In this document: piece by piece, positions 16,234 to 27,733 of the stretch
How positions within the stretch are numbered: position 1 is the first letter of the stretch
Layout of the letters: each line of letters starts with the position of its first letter
Source of the DNA: Paenibacillus oralis
Lineage (GTDB): Bacteria > Bacillota > Bacilli > Paenibacillales > Paenibacillaceae
Length of the DNA stretch: 64,000 nt
Assembly (NCBI RefSeq): GCF_003863965.1
Contig: NZ_RRCN01000001.1
Location: 4,050,304-4,114,303, forward strand
Reading direction: 5' to 3'
Position numbers and translations under genes: made by a program
Notes under the pieces: model-generated
Told to the model about the DNA's origin: nothing
Databases searched by the model: none
Seen by the model: the letters and a program-made list of their open reading frames with translations, nothing else

Positions 16234-17088
16234 TTGACGCTGGTATCATTCAAAGAAATGCTGCAAAAAGCCAAGGCGGAACAATATGCGGTCGGACAGT
16301 TCAATTTGAACGGCTTGCAGTGGGCGCAGGCCATATTGCAGGCCGCTGAAGAAGAGCGTTCTCCCGTCATTCTGGCGGCTTCAGACCGGCTGGTGCCCTT
16401 TTTGGGCGGCTATAAAGTGATCGCGGTGATGGTGGAGGAGCTTGTTAAAGAGATGAAGGTCACCGTTCCGGTGGCGCTTCATCTGGATCACGGGAAAACA
16501 CCGGAGAATTGTAAAAAGGCCGTAGACGCCGGCTTTAGCTCCGTGATGATCGACGGTTCCCATGATCCGATCGGGCAGAATATAGCGATGACCGCCGAGG
16601 TCGTGAACTACGCGCACCCCCGCGGGGTGTCGGTTGAAGCGGAGGTCGGCACGGTCGGCGGGATGGAAGACGGTTTGATCGGCGGCATTCAGTATGCGGA
16701 CCCTGGAGAATGCGCCGCGCTTGTCAAGGAAACGGGGATCGATGCGCTCGCCGCGGCGCTTGGTTCCGTCCATGGTCCTTACCGGGGAGAACCGGTGCTG
16801 GGCTTTGCGGAAATGGAGCAAATCTCCGGGCTTGTCGGGATTCCGCTGGTGCTGCACGGCGCTTCGGGCATTCCCGAACATCAGATTCGGCGGGCGATCT
16901 CTTTGGGCCATGCCAAAATCAATGTCAACACGGAATGTATCCAGGCCTGGGCGTCGGCCTTGCGCCGGACGCTTGACGCCGACACCGGTGTGTACGATCC
17001 ACGCGCGATTTTGTCCCCGGGAACTGAGGCGATCCAGGAAATTGTCAAAGGCAAAATCCGGGAGTTTGGTTCCGCAGGAAAAGCGTAG
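16234..17088 (+). CDS. iolJ: 6-phospho-5-dehydro-2-deoxy-D-gluconate aldolase
   Basis: 284 residues from the TTG at 16234, with GGGAGGT at the right distance; a TTG at 16216 sits in that ribosome site. Class II (zinc) aldolase motifs: LHLDHGKT (zinc His), GFSSVMIDGSHDP, EAEVGTVGG, GSVHGPY and VLHGASGIP. Fructose-bisphosphate aldolase is the closest alternative, but its place between iolA and iolC fits IolJ, which splits DKG-6-P into DHAP and malonate semialdehyde. It is followed by a GC-rich hairpin before iolC. Confidence 0.9.
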   Translation: MTLVSFKEMLQKAKAEQYAVGQFNLNGLQWAQAILQAAEEERSPVILAASDRLVPFLGGYKVIAVMVEELVKEMKVTVPVALHLDHGKTPENCKKAVDAGFSSVMIDGSHDPIGQNIAMTAEVVNYAHPRGVSVEAEVGTVGGMEDGLIGGIQYADPGECAALVKETGIDALAAALGSVHGPYRGEPVLGFAEMEQISGLVGIPLVLHGASGIPEHQIRRAISLGHAKINVNTECIQAWASALRRTLDADTGVYDPRAILSPGTEAIQEIVKGKIREFGSAGKA

Positions 17089-17133
17089 CGGTGAGCACCG
17101 GCAAAAGATCAATAAATTTTTATAACTCCTGTG

Positions 17134-17174
17134 TGCCTGGCCTACGGCCTTTGCGCCGTGAGGCCAGGCGTGCA
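17134..17174. other. Intra-operon hairpin between iolJ and iolC
   Basis: TGCCTGGCCTACGGC / GCCGTGAGGCCAGGCGTGCA forms a ~14-bp GC-rich stem without a T-run. It is more likely an mRNA processing or stabilising structure than a terminator. Confidence 0.55.
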
Positions 17175-17205
17175 GGCAAACTGATTCAAGTAGGGAGAGA
17201 TTGCA

Positions 17206-18183
17206 ATGCTGCAAAACGAAAAGCAACGAAAATTTGACCTTATCACGTTGGGGAGAGCTTGCATTGATTTAAACGCGGTGGAGTACAACCGGCCCATGGA
17301 AGAAACGTTGACATTCTCCAAATATGTGGGCGGTTCGCCCGCCAATATTGCAATCGGCGCGGCCAAACTCGGCTTGCAAGTCGGATTTATCGGCAAAGTT
17401 CCCGCCGACCAGCACGGCCGCTTTATCCGGCATTCCATGAAGAAGAGCGGTGTCGATGTCTCTAATATGATTGACGATACGGAAGGACGCAAGGCGGGCC
17501 TGGCTTTTACGGAGATTAAAAGTCCGGAGGAATGCAGCATTCTGATGTACCGTGAAAATGTCGCCGATCTGTATTTACGGCCGGAAGAGGTCGAGGAAAA
17601 ATATATTGCCGCCGCTTCGGCCCTGCTGGTCTCCGGTACGGCGCTTGCCGCCAGCCCTTCGCGAGAAGCCGTTTTTAAAGCGATTTCATATGCCCGGGAC
17701 AACGATACCAAAGTCATTTTTGAATTGGATTATCGGGGTTACACCTGGAAGTCCCCGCAGGAAACGTCGATTTATTACTCGGCCATTGCCGAACAGGCGG
17801 ATGTTGTGATCGGAACCCGGGACGAGTTTGATGTGCTTGAAGGAAAAGAAGGCGGAAACAACGAGGCGACCGTTTCACAATTGTTCCGTTATCGCCCGGA
17901 GCTGGTGGTTATCAAGCATGGCGTGCAAGGTTCTTACGCTTATACCCGGGATGGCAAGGTGCATAGAGGGCTGGCTTATAAATCCAAAGTACTCAAAACG
18001 TTCGGAGCTGGCGATTCCTATGCGGCCGCTTTCCTGTACGCCTTAATGAGAGGAAAAGAGATTGCTGAAGCCCTGAAATACGCAAGCGCTTCGGCTGCTA
18101 TCGTCGTCAGCAAGCACAGTTCATCGGAAGCGATGCCGACGGTGGCTGAAATCGAGCAGCTCATTGCCGAGCAAAGCCAATAA
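17206..18183 (+). CDS. iolC: 5-dehydro-2-deoxygluconokinase
   Basis: 325 residues. It is a PfkB/ribokinase-family kinase: N-terminal GRACIDLNAVEYN, substrate-lid segment KYVGGSPANIAIGAAKLG, and the anion hole/catalytic base motif FGAGDSYAAAF near residue 270. The opening and the GGSPANIA segment are characteristic of IolC. It phosphorylates 5-dehydro-2-deoxy-D-gluconate to the substrate of IolJ. Start at 17206 has GGGAGAG upstream. Third gene of the operon. Confidence 0.95.
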   Translation: MLQNEKQRKFDLITLGRACIDLNAVEYNRPMEETLTFSKYVGGSPANIAIGAAKLGLQVGFIGKVPADQHGRFIRHSMKKSGVDVSNMIDDTEGRKAGLAFTEIKSPEECSILMYRENVADLYLRPEEVEEKYIAAASALLVSGTALAASPSREAVFKAISYARDNDTKVIFELDYRGYTWKSPQETSIYYSAIAEQADVVIGTRDEFDVLEGKEGGNNEATVSQLFRYRPELVVIKHGVQGSYAYTRDGKVHRGLAYKSKVLKTFGAGDSYAAAFLYALMRGKEIAEALKYASASAAIVVSKHSSSEAMPTVAEIEQLIAEQSQ

Positions 18184-18242
18184 ATTTGATTGCTATTAAC
18201 ATCTGGTGATTACTTTATAATTGAAGCGGGGGAAGTTAGTTT

Positions 18243-19580
18243 ATGCCGATATTGATTGTTTGCTTTGGGGTTGCGCTGCTGCTTGTTTTGATTATGAAAG
18301 CAAAGCTGAATACGTTTGTATCGCTTACGATTACCGCTTTTGTCGTAGCTCTGCTGCTCGGAATGGATCCGACGACCATTGTTACTACCATTGAAAGCGG
18401 AATCGGCGGCCAGTTGGGGCATTTGGCGCTGGTGTTCGGTTTCGGCGCCATGCTCGGCCGGCTTGTATCCGACGCAGGAGGCGGATACCGAATCGCCATC
18501 ACGCTGATCGACAAGTTTGGCCGTAAACGGATTCAGTGGGCGGTCGTGGTGGCTTCTTTTATCGTCGGAATTGCCCTATTCTTTGAAGTTGGTCTGGTGC
18601 TCTTGATTCCGATTGTTTTCGTTATCGCGAAAGAATTGAAGATGCCTTTCCTGTATCTCGGCATTCCGATGGCCGCCGCGCTGAACGTAACCCACGGCTT
18701 TCTGCCGCCGCATCCGGCGCCGACCGCCATCTCGGCCGCTTATGGAGCGGATTTGGGACAGGTTCTGTTGTACGGTATGATCATCGCCATTCCGACGACG
18801 ATTGTGGCCGGACCCTTGTTTAACAAAGTGCTGATGAAAGTGTATCCCCGTGTGTACGAGCGGGAAACGGACGCTTCCGTTGTCATCGGCGATCAAAAAA
18901 GCTTTGTGCTTAGCGAAACCCCTGGTTTCGGCATCAGCGTGCTGACTTCCATGCTTCCTGTTATTTTTATGGGCGTTGCCGCGGCCGCCAAAATGGTGAT
19001 GCCCGAAAATTCGCCCGTGCTCAAAGTGCTGAATTTTATCGGAACGCCCGGCACCGCGATGCTTATCTCTTTGCTGGTGGCCATGTATACTATGGGTATA
19101 GCCAGAGGCATCGCGATGAAGCAAATCAGCAACACTTTGGTAAGCGCTATCTCGCAAATTTCCATGATGCTGCTCGTGATCGGCGGCGGCGGAGCTTTTA
19201 AGCAGGTGCTGGTCGACGGCGGGATCGGCGATTACGTTTCCCAATTGTTCTCGGCAACCAACTTGTCTCCGCTGCTTGTCGCCTGGATGATCGCGGCCAT
19301 TTTGAGACTGTGTCTTGGTTCCGCAACAGTGGCCGCGCTGACTACAGCGGGTCTGGTGACGCCGATGATCGCAGTTGGTGATGTGAATCCGGCGCTGATG
19401 GTGCTGGCTACGGGAGCGGGCAGCGTAATCGCCTGCCATGTGAACGATGCCGGCTTCTGGATGATCAAGGAGTATTTTGGACTGACGCTGAAGGAGACAT
19501 TTGGTACGTGGACCACGCTGACAACGGTGCTTTCGGTGACAGGGCTACTCTGTGTGTTGGCATTGGGTGCGGTTTTGTAA
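18243..19580 (+). CDS. GntP family permease
   Basis: 445 residues with about 12-14 hydrophobic segments. GntP features include GFGAMLGRLVSDAGGGYRI, HGFLPPHPAPTA and LCLGSATVAALTTAGL. The family imports gluconate and related sugar acids with protons. Its position between iolC and an inositol monophosphatase suggests it imports an inositol-derived acid or a related polyol acid. Inositol itself is normally moved by MFS or ABC carriers, and an MFS candidate stands at 23405. Confidence 0.92.
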   Translation: MPILIVCFGVALLLVLIMKAKLNTFVSLTITAFVVALLLGMDPTTIVTTIESGIGGQLGHLALVFGFGAMLGRLVSDAGGGYRIAITLIDKFGRKRIQWAVVVASFIVGIALFFEVGLVLLIPIVFVIAKELKMPFLYLGIPMAAALNVTHGFLPPHPAPTAISAAYGADLGQVLLYGMIIAIPTTIVAGPLFNKVLMKVYPRVYERETDASVVIGDQKSFVLSETPGFGISVLTSMLPVIFMGVAAAAKMVMPENSPVLKVLNFIGTPGTAMLISLLVAMYTMGIARGIAMKQISNTLVSAISQISMMLLVIGGGGAFKQVLVDGGIGDYVSQLFSATNLSPLLVAWMIAAILRLCLGSATVAALTTAGLVTPMIAVGDVNPALMVLATGAGSVIACHVNDAGFWMIKEYFGLTLKETFGTWTTLTTVLSVTGLLCVLALGAVL

Positions 19581-19599
19581 AGGTAAGGAGGAGTAAAAG

Positions 19600-20370
19600 A
19601 TGAACGGCCTGGATGTTGAACGGGTGTTGGGCTGGCTTGAGGAGGCGGCGCAAATGCTGCGCGACTCGCTTCAAGAAGAAAGAGAAATATCCCAGAAGAC
19701 CGGGGCCCTTGATTTGGTGACCGATATGGACCGGCGGATTGAACAGTTTCTGGTTCACAATATCAGGAAGTTCTACCCGGGCGACCGCATCCTAGGCGAG
19801 GAAGGCACCGGGGATCGGGTGGAGGATATGGCCGGCCGGGTATGGATACTAGACCCCATCGACGGAACGATGAATTTCATCAAACAAAAAGAGAATTTTG
19901 CCGTCATGATCGCTGTTGTGGAAAATGGAGTGGGCAAATGCGGTTTCATTTATGATGTCATGCGTAGCCGGCTCATTTGGGGCGGGCCGGAAATCGGCGT
20001 ATATTATAACGGTCATCCGCTGCCGCCATGGCAGGATAACGAATTAAAGGACAGCTTGGTGGCCATCAACTGGCAAATGTTTGCCGACAATGTTTCCAAC
20101 GTTAAGGACCTGGCCTGGGGAAGCTGCGGGGTCCGGATACAGAGCTGTGCGGGTACGGAATTTATTCACCTGCTATTGGGAAAACAGTCGGTTTACGTTT
20201 CCAAGCTGGCGCCCTGGGATTACGCAGCCGGGAGGATTTTATGCGAAACCGCGGGAATTCGTTGTTCTACTATAGAAGGCGACCCGCTGAGTTGGCTGGC
20301 ATCGATTAAGGGAGTATTTGCAACACCGCGTGCATATGAAAGCGCTATACAAATTTTGAATAAACAATAA
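19600..20370 (+). CDS. Inositol monophosphatase family phosphatase
   Basis: 256 residues. Metal and phosphate-binding motifs of the IMPase superfamily are present: GEEGTG (motif with Glu), WILDPIDGTMNFI, and KLAPWDYAAGRIL near residue 205. It is cytosolic with no signal peptide. It would release free inositol from inositol monophosphate, feeding the pathway encoded around it. Other substrates of the family (fructose-1,6-bisphosphate, NADP, PAP) cannot be excluded. Last gene of the unit, followed by a terminator. Confidence 0.92.
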   Translation: MNGLDVERVLGWLEEAAQMLRDSLQEEREISQKTGALDLVTDMDRRIEQFLVHNIRKFYPGDRILGEEGTGDRVEDMAGRVWILDPIDGTMNFIKQKENFAVMIAVVENGVGKCGFIYDVMRSRLIWGGPEIGVYYNGHPLPPWQDNELKDSLVAINWQMFADNVSNVKDLAWGSCGVRIQSCAGTEFIHLLLGKQSVYVSKLAPWDYAAGRILCETAGIRCSTIEGDPLSWLASIKGVFATPRAYESAIQILNKQ

Positions 20371-20384
20371 ATTGCACCTGTGGA

Positions 20385-20419
20385 GACCTGTTGGCCAATT
20401 CGGCCGGAGGTCTTTTTAT
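20385..20419 (+). terminator. Terminator of the iolA unit
   Basis: GACCTGTTGGCC-AATTC-GGCCGGAGGTC stem followed by TTTTTATTT. Confidence 0.9.
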
Positions 20420-20451
20420 TTAAAAAAAGAAAATATAGTACGTTCTATATA

Positions 20452-20480
20452 TTGATTTTGCTTGAAATATTGTGTATTAT
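20452..20480 (+). promoter_or_regulatory. Promoter of ccpN operon
   Basis: TTGATT (20452-20457), a 17-bp spacer and TATTAT (20475-20480), about 80 bp before the GTG start. Confidence 0.65.
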
Positions 20481-20558
20481 TCAAACATAAATACGGATTA
20501 TATATCCAATTCACTCTTAAAAGAGTGTGCAAGTTCACCTATAAAGTGGAGGTAAACC

Positions 20559-21200
20559 GTGATCGAACTGACAGCCCGTCAACTGCAAATTATCGATATC
20601 GTCCAGAAAAACGCACCGATCAGCGGAGAACAGATTGCTGAAAGCTTGCGTTTGAGCAAACCGACGATCCGCTCGGACTTGTCGCTGCTTGTTATGCTCG
20701 ATTATATCAACGCCAAGCCAAAGGTCGGTTATTTCCCGGGAGGCAAGGCTTCTTCCGATCTGCGCAACGGTTACCTGCTGCAAAATAGCAAAGTCAAAGA
20801 TATTCAGGGCATGCCGATCATTATCAGGGAAATCACTACCATTCAAGATGCTGTCGTTACGCTTTTTCTGCAGGACGTGGGCACGCTTTTCGTTTGCGAT
20901 GATGACGGCAAGCTCGCCGGGGTTGCTTCGCGCAAAGATTTTCTTAAGGTTACGCTCGGCAACCCTGGCGCCGCGTCCATGCCGGTCAGTATGGTCATGA
21001 CCCGCCAACCCAAGGTGGTTACGGTATTCCCCGAAGATACGGTGCTCGACGCGGCGCAAAAAATGATTTTGCACGAGGTAGACAGCCTGCCGGTTGTCGT
21101 TCCGGCTAACGAAGAAGAGAGCGGAGCAAGGCTTGAGGTGGTTGGCCGTTTGACGAAAACTTCGATCTTAAAGCTGCTTCTTGACAAAGAGATCCATTGA
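20559..21200 (+). CDS. ccpN: CcpN-type regulator of gluconeogenesis (HTH plus two CBS domains)
   Basis: 213 residues, GTG start with TGGAGG upstream. An N-terminal helix-turn-helix (ARQLQIIDIVQ, GEQIAESLRLSKPTIRSDL) is followed by two CBS modules at about 80-140 and 145-212 (VGTLFVCDDDGKLAGVASR, VDSLPVVVP). This is the arrangement of B. subtilis CcpN/YqzB, which represses gapB and pckA on glycolytic carbon. The next gene is the PPDK regulator, as in B. subtilis ccpN-yqfL, which strengthens the call. Confidence 0.93.
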   Translation: MIELTARQLQIIDIVQKNAPISGEQIAESLRLSKPTIRSDLSLLVMLDYINAKPKVGYFPGGKASSDLRNGYLLQNSKVKDIQGMPIIIREITTIQDAVVTLFLQDVGTLFVCDDDGKLAGVASRKDFLKVTLGNPGAASMPVSMVMTRQPKVVTVFPEDTVLDAAQKMILHEVDSLPVVVPANEEESGARLEVVGRLTKTSILKLLLDKEIH

Positions 21201-21227
21201 TAGGGAAACAGGAGGAATCGAAAGAGC

Positions 21228-22025
21228 ATGGAAACATCACATTTGATCACGATTTGCTCGGATTCATTGGGAGATACGGCCGAGGCGGTTGTGCAGGCTG
21301 TCATTCACCAATTTGAGAATCAACGAGTCCAGATTAAGCGTTACGGCAACATTCGGCATGAAGATGAATTGCGGAAGCTGCTGGAAGAAGCCGCGCGCCA
21401 CAAAGGTTTTGTAGCCTACACGCTTGTGCAGCCGGAGCTCCGCGAAGCGATTCGCGAAGAAGCCGTCAGGCTCGACTTGCGCATCGTCGATATTATGGGC
21501 CCAATGATGCAGGCGTTCATCGACACTTTCGACGATGCGCCGAGGGCGCGCCCCGGCCTGCTGCATCAGCTTAATGAAAATTATTTCCGGCGTGTAGAAG
21601 CCATCGATTTTACGGTGGCCAGCGACGGCGGCCGGAATCTCGAAGCCATGTTCGAAGCGGACATTGTGGTGATGGGCATATCGCGCACCTCCAAGACGCC
21701 ATTAAGCATCTTCCTTGCCCATCGCGGCAAAAAAGTCGTAAACTATCCGCTCGTTCCCGAGGTAGGGCCGCCGCCGCATCTGCTGAGCCTGCCTGCGAGC
21801 CGCCTCGTCGGCCTGACGATGGAGCCGGAGCATATGCTCAAAATCCGCTCGGAGCGGCTGAAAATGCTGGGCTTGCCGCTAGACACGCAATATACAAGCC
21901 TGGCCCGAATCCGGGAAGAAACAGATTATGCCCTGGCGCTGTATTCCCGGCTGAAATGTCCGGTTATCGACATTACCGATAAAGCGATTGAAGAGACGGC
22001 CGGCATCATCATGGGTTATATTTAA
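21228..22025 (+). CDS. Pyruvate, phosphate dikinase regulatory protein (YqfL-like)
   Basis: 265 residues. It is a DUF299/PPDK regulatory family protein: opening ITICSDSLGDTAEAVV, then the P-loop-like GISRTSKTPLSIFLA near residue 150 and PLVPEVGPPPHL. Family members are bifunctional kinase/pyrophosphorylases that switch PPDK or PEP synthase off and on by Thr phosphorylation. It is co-transcribed with ccpN (27-bp gap) and followed by glpX (37 bp), forming a gluconeogenic control unit. Confidence 0.94.
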   Translation: METSHLITICSDSLGDTAEAVVQAVIHQFENQRVQIKRYGNIRHEDELRKLLEEAARHKGFVAYTLVQPELREAIREEAVRLDLRIVDIMGPMMQAFIDTFDDAPRARPGLLHQLNENYFRRVEAIDFTVASDGGRNLEAMFEADIVVMGISRTSKTPLSIFLAHRGKKVVNYPLVPEVGPPPHLLSLPASRLVGLTMEPEHMLKIRSERLKMLGLPLDTQYTSLARIREETDYALALYSRLKCPVIDITDKAIEETAGIIMGYI

Positions 22026-22062
22026 AAATTTCCGAATTATAACGCTAATGGGGGGATTTTAT

Positions 22063-23058
22063 ATGGAACGAGAACTAACGCTGGAAATTGTAAGGGTGAC
22101 GGAACTGGGCGCCCTGGCCGCCGCCCGCTGGGTCGGCAGAGGCGATAAAAACGCCGCCGACGAGGCAGCTACCGCTGCGATCCGTTCCATGTTCGATTCC
22201 GTTTCGATCGACGGAACCGTGGTGATTGGCGAAGGGGAAATGGATGAAGCGCCGATGCTCTATATTGGGGAAAAAGTAGGCAATGGCCTGGGACCGTCCG
22301 CAGACGTTGCCGTTGATCCGCTCGAAGGTACGGAAGTGGTGGCCGCGGGTCTAAGCAACGCGCAAGCCGTCATCGCCGTCGCCGACAAAGGCAGCTTGCT
22401 GCACGCCCCTGACATTTATATGGAGAAGCTGGCCTGTGGCCCGGAACTGGCCGGTAAATTGAGCATTACGGATCCGGTCGGCGTCACCTTAAACAAAGCA
22501 TCCCAAATTACGGGCAAATCGCTTTCCGAACTGACCGTCATGGTTCTTGACCGGGAACGCCATGCGGGCCTGATTTCCGAGTTGCGAAAAGCCGGCGTCC
22601 GGATCAAACTGCTTCTTCATGGGGATGTCGCCGGCGCGATTGCGGCCGCGCTTCCGGACAATGATGTAGACCTTTATCTTGGCTCCGGCGGTGCGCCGGA
22701 AGGCGTGCTGGCCGCGGCCGCCTTGAAATGCCTCGGCGGCGAGATGCAGGGCATTTTGCTTCCGAGCAGTCCGCAGGAGGTCCAGCGCTGCCTGCAAATG
22801 GGCATTGCCGATCCCACCCAGGTGCTTTACATGAAGGATATGGTCGGCTCCGGAGATGTCTTGTTCGCCGCCACCGGCGTGACTACCGGAGAATTTCTGA
22901 ACGGTGTCCGCTTTATCGGCCCTGATCATGCGGAGACGCATTCCGTCATCATGCGCGCGCAGAGCCGCACGATCCGTTATATTCGCAGTGTGCACTTCCT
23001 TCCCAAAAAGCAGTTTCCGGCGGAAATTCCCGTCTGGGAACAGGTTTCTTCCTTGTGA
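22063..23058 (+). CDS. glpX: Class II fructose-1,6-bisphosphatase
   Basis: 332 residues from the ATG at 22063 with GGGGGA upstream; a longer frame from 21988 overlaps the previous gene. GlpX signatures are present: ERELTLEIVRVTELGALA, DGTVVIGEGEMDEAPMLYIG, VAVDPLEGTEV and GSGGAPEGVLAAAALKCLGG. It hydrolyses fructose-1,6-bisphosphate in the cytosol, the committed gluconeogenic step needed when growing on inositol (which yields DHAP and acetyl-CoA). Confidence 0.96.
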   Translation: MERELTLEIVRVTELGALAAARWVGRGDKNAADEAATAAIRSMFDSVSIDGTVVIGEGEMDEAPMLYIGEKVGNGLGPSADVAVDPLEGTEVVAAGLSNAQAVIAVADKGSLLHAPDIYMEKLACGPELAGKLSITDPVGVTLNKASQITGKSLSELTVMVLDRERHAGLISELRKAGVRIKLLLHGDVAGAIAAALPDNDVDLYLGSGGAPEGVLAAAALKCLGGEMQGILLPSSPQEVQRCLQMGIADPTQVLYMKDMVGSGDVLFAATGVTTGEFLNGVRFIGPDHAETHSVIMRAQSRTIRYIRSVHFLPKKQFPAEIPVWEQVSSL

Positions 23059-23089
23059 CTTAAGCATTCAATAGAATATTAGCAAACTT

Positions 23090-23134
23090 AAAACGGCAAG
23101 CGCCGTCTTCGGACAACGCTTGCCGTTTTTATTT
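23090..23134 (+). terminator. Terminator after glpX
   Basis: AAACGGCAAGCG / CGCTTGCCGTTT perfect 12-bp stem followed by TTATTT. Confidence 0.92.
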
Positions 23135-23269
23135 GCGTATACTTCCATGGAACTACAACTTTTTAACCAAAACATGATCAAGATCGGAAGTTATAGATAG
23201 GAATCCAAAGATATTATGATAATTTCGTGCCCAAAAGGTGGAATAAAAAGAAATATTGGAAAATATAAG

Positions 23270-23298
23270 TTGACTGTAAGCGCTTTTAATATTATCAT
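23270..23298 (+). promoter_or_regulatory. Promoter of transporter-iolG unit with embedded cre
   Basis: TTGACT (23270-23275), a 17-bp spacer and TATCAT (23293-23298). TGTAAGCGCTTTTA (23275-23288) in the spacer is one mismatch from the cre consensus. The same layout is used at the iolA promoter. Confidence 0.8.
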
Positions 23299-23310
23299 GT
23301 AATCACATTA

Positions 23311-23327
23311 TTATCAAAAGTTAATCA
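23311..23327 (+). promoter_or_regulatory. Candidate IolR operator O2
   Basis: TTATCAAAAGTTAATCA lies just downstream of the -10 and shares the TATCAAmwGTTA core with O1 and O3. Confidence 0.6.
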
Positions 23328-23404
23328 TAACATCATCGGAAATACGATAAGGAGGTGACTTAACAGGCAAAACATGAGGAAGAATCAAAAAGAGGAGGAA
23401 GCGC

Positions 23405-25746
<2,342 letters not shown>

Positions 25747-25769
25747 ACCTGCTTGATAAGGAGGCCCCC

Positions 25770-26636
25770 TTGATCGATCTGTATATTCCTCAATCGGAAC
25801 CGGGAATTGTATGGAAAAACGGCGTATATTTTCATGAAGCTTCAGACGTGGCGAAATCGATGTTCTTTTATGTTTTTTGGGGCGGCGAGTATTATTGCAG
25901 GTTTCCTTACAAAGTGGACAGAGATTATATGAACTCCTTTATTCTATTTTCAATCCGGGAGGGGAGTCTCGCCTTTAATTATCGGGATCAACAGTTTACC
26001 GCTTCCGCGGGCGATATCGTTTTGCTGGATTGCAGATACCGGAATTATTATTATGCGGTAGACGATGTAAGATTTCACTTCTTTCACTTTTCGGGCCCGC
26101 AGTCCGAGATGATGTGTGAAGAATTGTACAAAAAGGCCGGGTGCCTGTTCTCCGGGCTGGGCCATGACAATACGGCAATCCCTGCGATCATTGATAAAAT
26201 CGCTGCCGGCAATCCCGATGATTTTGATTTGTCCGTGCAAATCTATCAATTATTGGTTTCGTTGTTTAAAACCAATTATCCGGCAGGCCCCAAACAGGTT
26301 TCGGGAAAAAGGCTTAATCCGGATCTTAGACCGGCTCTGGATTACATTCATGCTCACTATGCCGAGAAACTTTATGTTGAGCAATTAAGCAAGCTTTCGA
26401 ACCTGAGCCTGTACCACTTCGTGAGGTTGTTTAAAAAAGAGATGGGAGTAACCCCACACCACTACGTCCTGAACTTGCGGCTGAAAAAAACAAAACAGCT
26501 GTTGGTGGAGACCAACCTCACGGTGGAAGAAATCAGCGCCCGCAGCGGGTTTAATAATGTTGCCCATTTCATCCGAACGTTCTCAAAATCCACGGGCGGA
26601 TTGACCCCCGGCAAATTCAGAAAGATGAGATTTTAA
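25770..26636 (+). CDS. AraC family regulator with N-terminal cupin
   Basis: 288 residues; TTG start with AAGGAGG eight bases upstream. The N-terminal ~150 residues form a cupin-like sensor (FILFSIREGSLAFNY, AGDIVLLDCRYRNYY). The C-terminal double HTH is clear (YVEQLSKLSNLSLYHFVRLF, ARSGFNNVAHFIRTF). Located 23 bp after iolG, it probably senses a sugar or polyol and activates part of the cluster, a second control layer besides IolR. Confidence 0.9.
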   Translation: MIDLYIPQSEPGIVWKNGVYFHEASDVAKSMFFYVFWGGEYYCRFPYKVDRDYMNSFILFSIREGSLAFNYRDQQFTASAGDIVLLDCRYRNYYYAVDDVRFHFFHFSGPQSEMMCEELYKKAGCLFSGLGHDNTAIPAIIDKIAAGNPDDFDLSVQIYQLLVSLFKTNYPAGPKQVSGKRLNPDLRPALDYIHAHYAEKLYVEQLSKLSNLSLYHFVRLFKKEMGVTPHHYVLNLRLKKTKQLLVETNLTVEEISARSGFNNVAHFIRTFSKSTGGLTPGKFRKMRF

Positions 26637-26803
26637 GCTGACCCGGTGTGCGGTGTTGGCTTCTTTTTTGGACGCTATTTTATGAGCAAAAAAAGTCAAT
26701 TTCTAAGCAAGTATGGATAGTGTTTTTGAATCTTTTTCCCATTAGAATGAACCTCGAAAGACGGTGAAATCTCGTATCTTACTTTTTTGGCGGGGGGATG
26801 GAC

Positions 26804-27706
26804 ATGGCAACCCAAAGTGCAATCAAATGGGGAATAGCGCCCATTGGTTGGAGAAATGATGATATTCCCGAAATCGGCAAGAACAACAATTTACAGCAAA
26901 TTTTAAGCGACATCGTTGTGGCGAAATTTGAAGGAACGGAAGTGGGCGGTTTTTTCCCGGAGCCCGAGGTGTTAAACAAGGAGCTGAAGCTGCGGAATTT
27001 GCGCATTGCGGGAAAATGGTTCAGCAGCTACATCATCCGCGACGGTATTGAGCAGGCCTTGCGGGATTTCACTGAGCACTGCGCCTATTTGAAAGCGGTT
27101 AACGCGGATGTCGCCGTTGTGTCGGAACAAACCTACAGTGTGCAGGGGACGGACAAAAATGTGTTTAAAGAGAAACCGGAATTTACGGGCGCAGAATGGA
27201 AGCGGCTTTGCGAGGGCTTGAATACCCTGGGGGAAGCAGCCAATAAATACGGACTAAAGCTGGTGTATCACCATCACATGGGGACAGGGGTTCAAACCAA
27301 AGAAGAGGTGGACCGGCTGATGGCCGGCACCAACCCCAAACTTGTGCATTTGCTCTACGATACGGGACATATTTTTGTGTCGGATGGCGATTATCTGTCA
27401 CTGCTGGAGGCCCATATCGAGCGGATTGCCCATGTTCATTTCAAAGATGTGCGGCCGGAAGTATTAGATGATTGCAGAGCGGAGGGAAAATCGTTTTTGC
27501 AATCCTTTCTGGCGGGGATGTTTACCGTTCCGGGAGACGGTTTGATCGATTTTGTGGAAGTGTACTCGTTTCTGATTCAGAACGATTATCAAGGCTGGAT
27601 CGTGATTGAAGCGGAGCAGGATCCGGAGGTTGCCAATCCGCTGGAATATGCCCTGATTGCCCGGGGCTATCTCGATTCCTGCGTATTGAAGGCTTTTACG
27701 AAATAA
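26804..27706 (+). CDS. iolE: Inosose dehydratase
   Basis: 300 residues from the ATG at 26804; an ATG at 26798 directly abuts the GGGGGG ribosome site and is less likely. The TIM-barrel opening [17 protein letters not shown] is diagnostic of IolE, with metal-ligand segments [25 protein letters not shown] and the C-terminal VIEAEQDP. It dehydrates scyllo-inosose to 3D-trihydroxycyclohexane-1,2-dione. A 160-bp gap separates it from the AraC gene; no promoter was assigned there. Confidence 0.95.
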   Translation: MATQSAIKWGIAPIGWRNDDIPEIGKNNNLQQILSDIVVAKFEGTEVGGFFPEPEVLNKELKLRNLRIAGKWFSSYIIRDGIEQALRDFTEHCAYLKAVNADVAVVSEQTYSVQGTDKNVFKEKPEFTGAEWKRLCEGLNTLGEAANKYGLKLVYHHHMGTGVQTKEEVDRLMAGTNPKLVHLLYDTGHIFVSDGDYLSLLEAHIERIAHVHFKDVRPEVLDDCRAEGKSFLQSFLAGMFTVPGDGLIDFVEVYSFLIQNDYQGWIVIEAEQDPEVANPLEYALIARGYLDSCVLKAFTK

Positions 27707-27733
27707 GCAGATGAACATTGGGAGGTAAATGCC

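Noticed and set aside
17134..17174. Hairpin between iolJ and iolC as a terminator
   Set aside because: No T-run follows, and iolC belongs to the same pathway and direction; a processing or stabilising role is more likely.
18576..19439. Long antisense frame within the GntP permease gene
   Set aside because: A His/Gln/Arg-rich translation typical of the shadow of a hydrophobic membrane protein gene.
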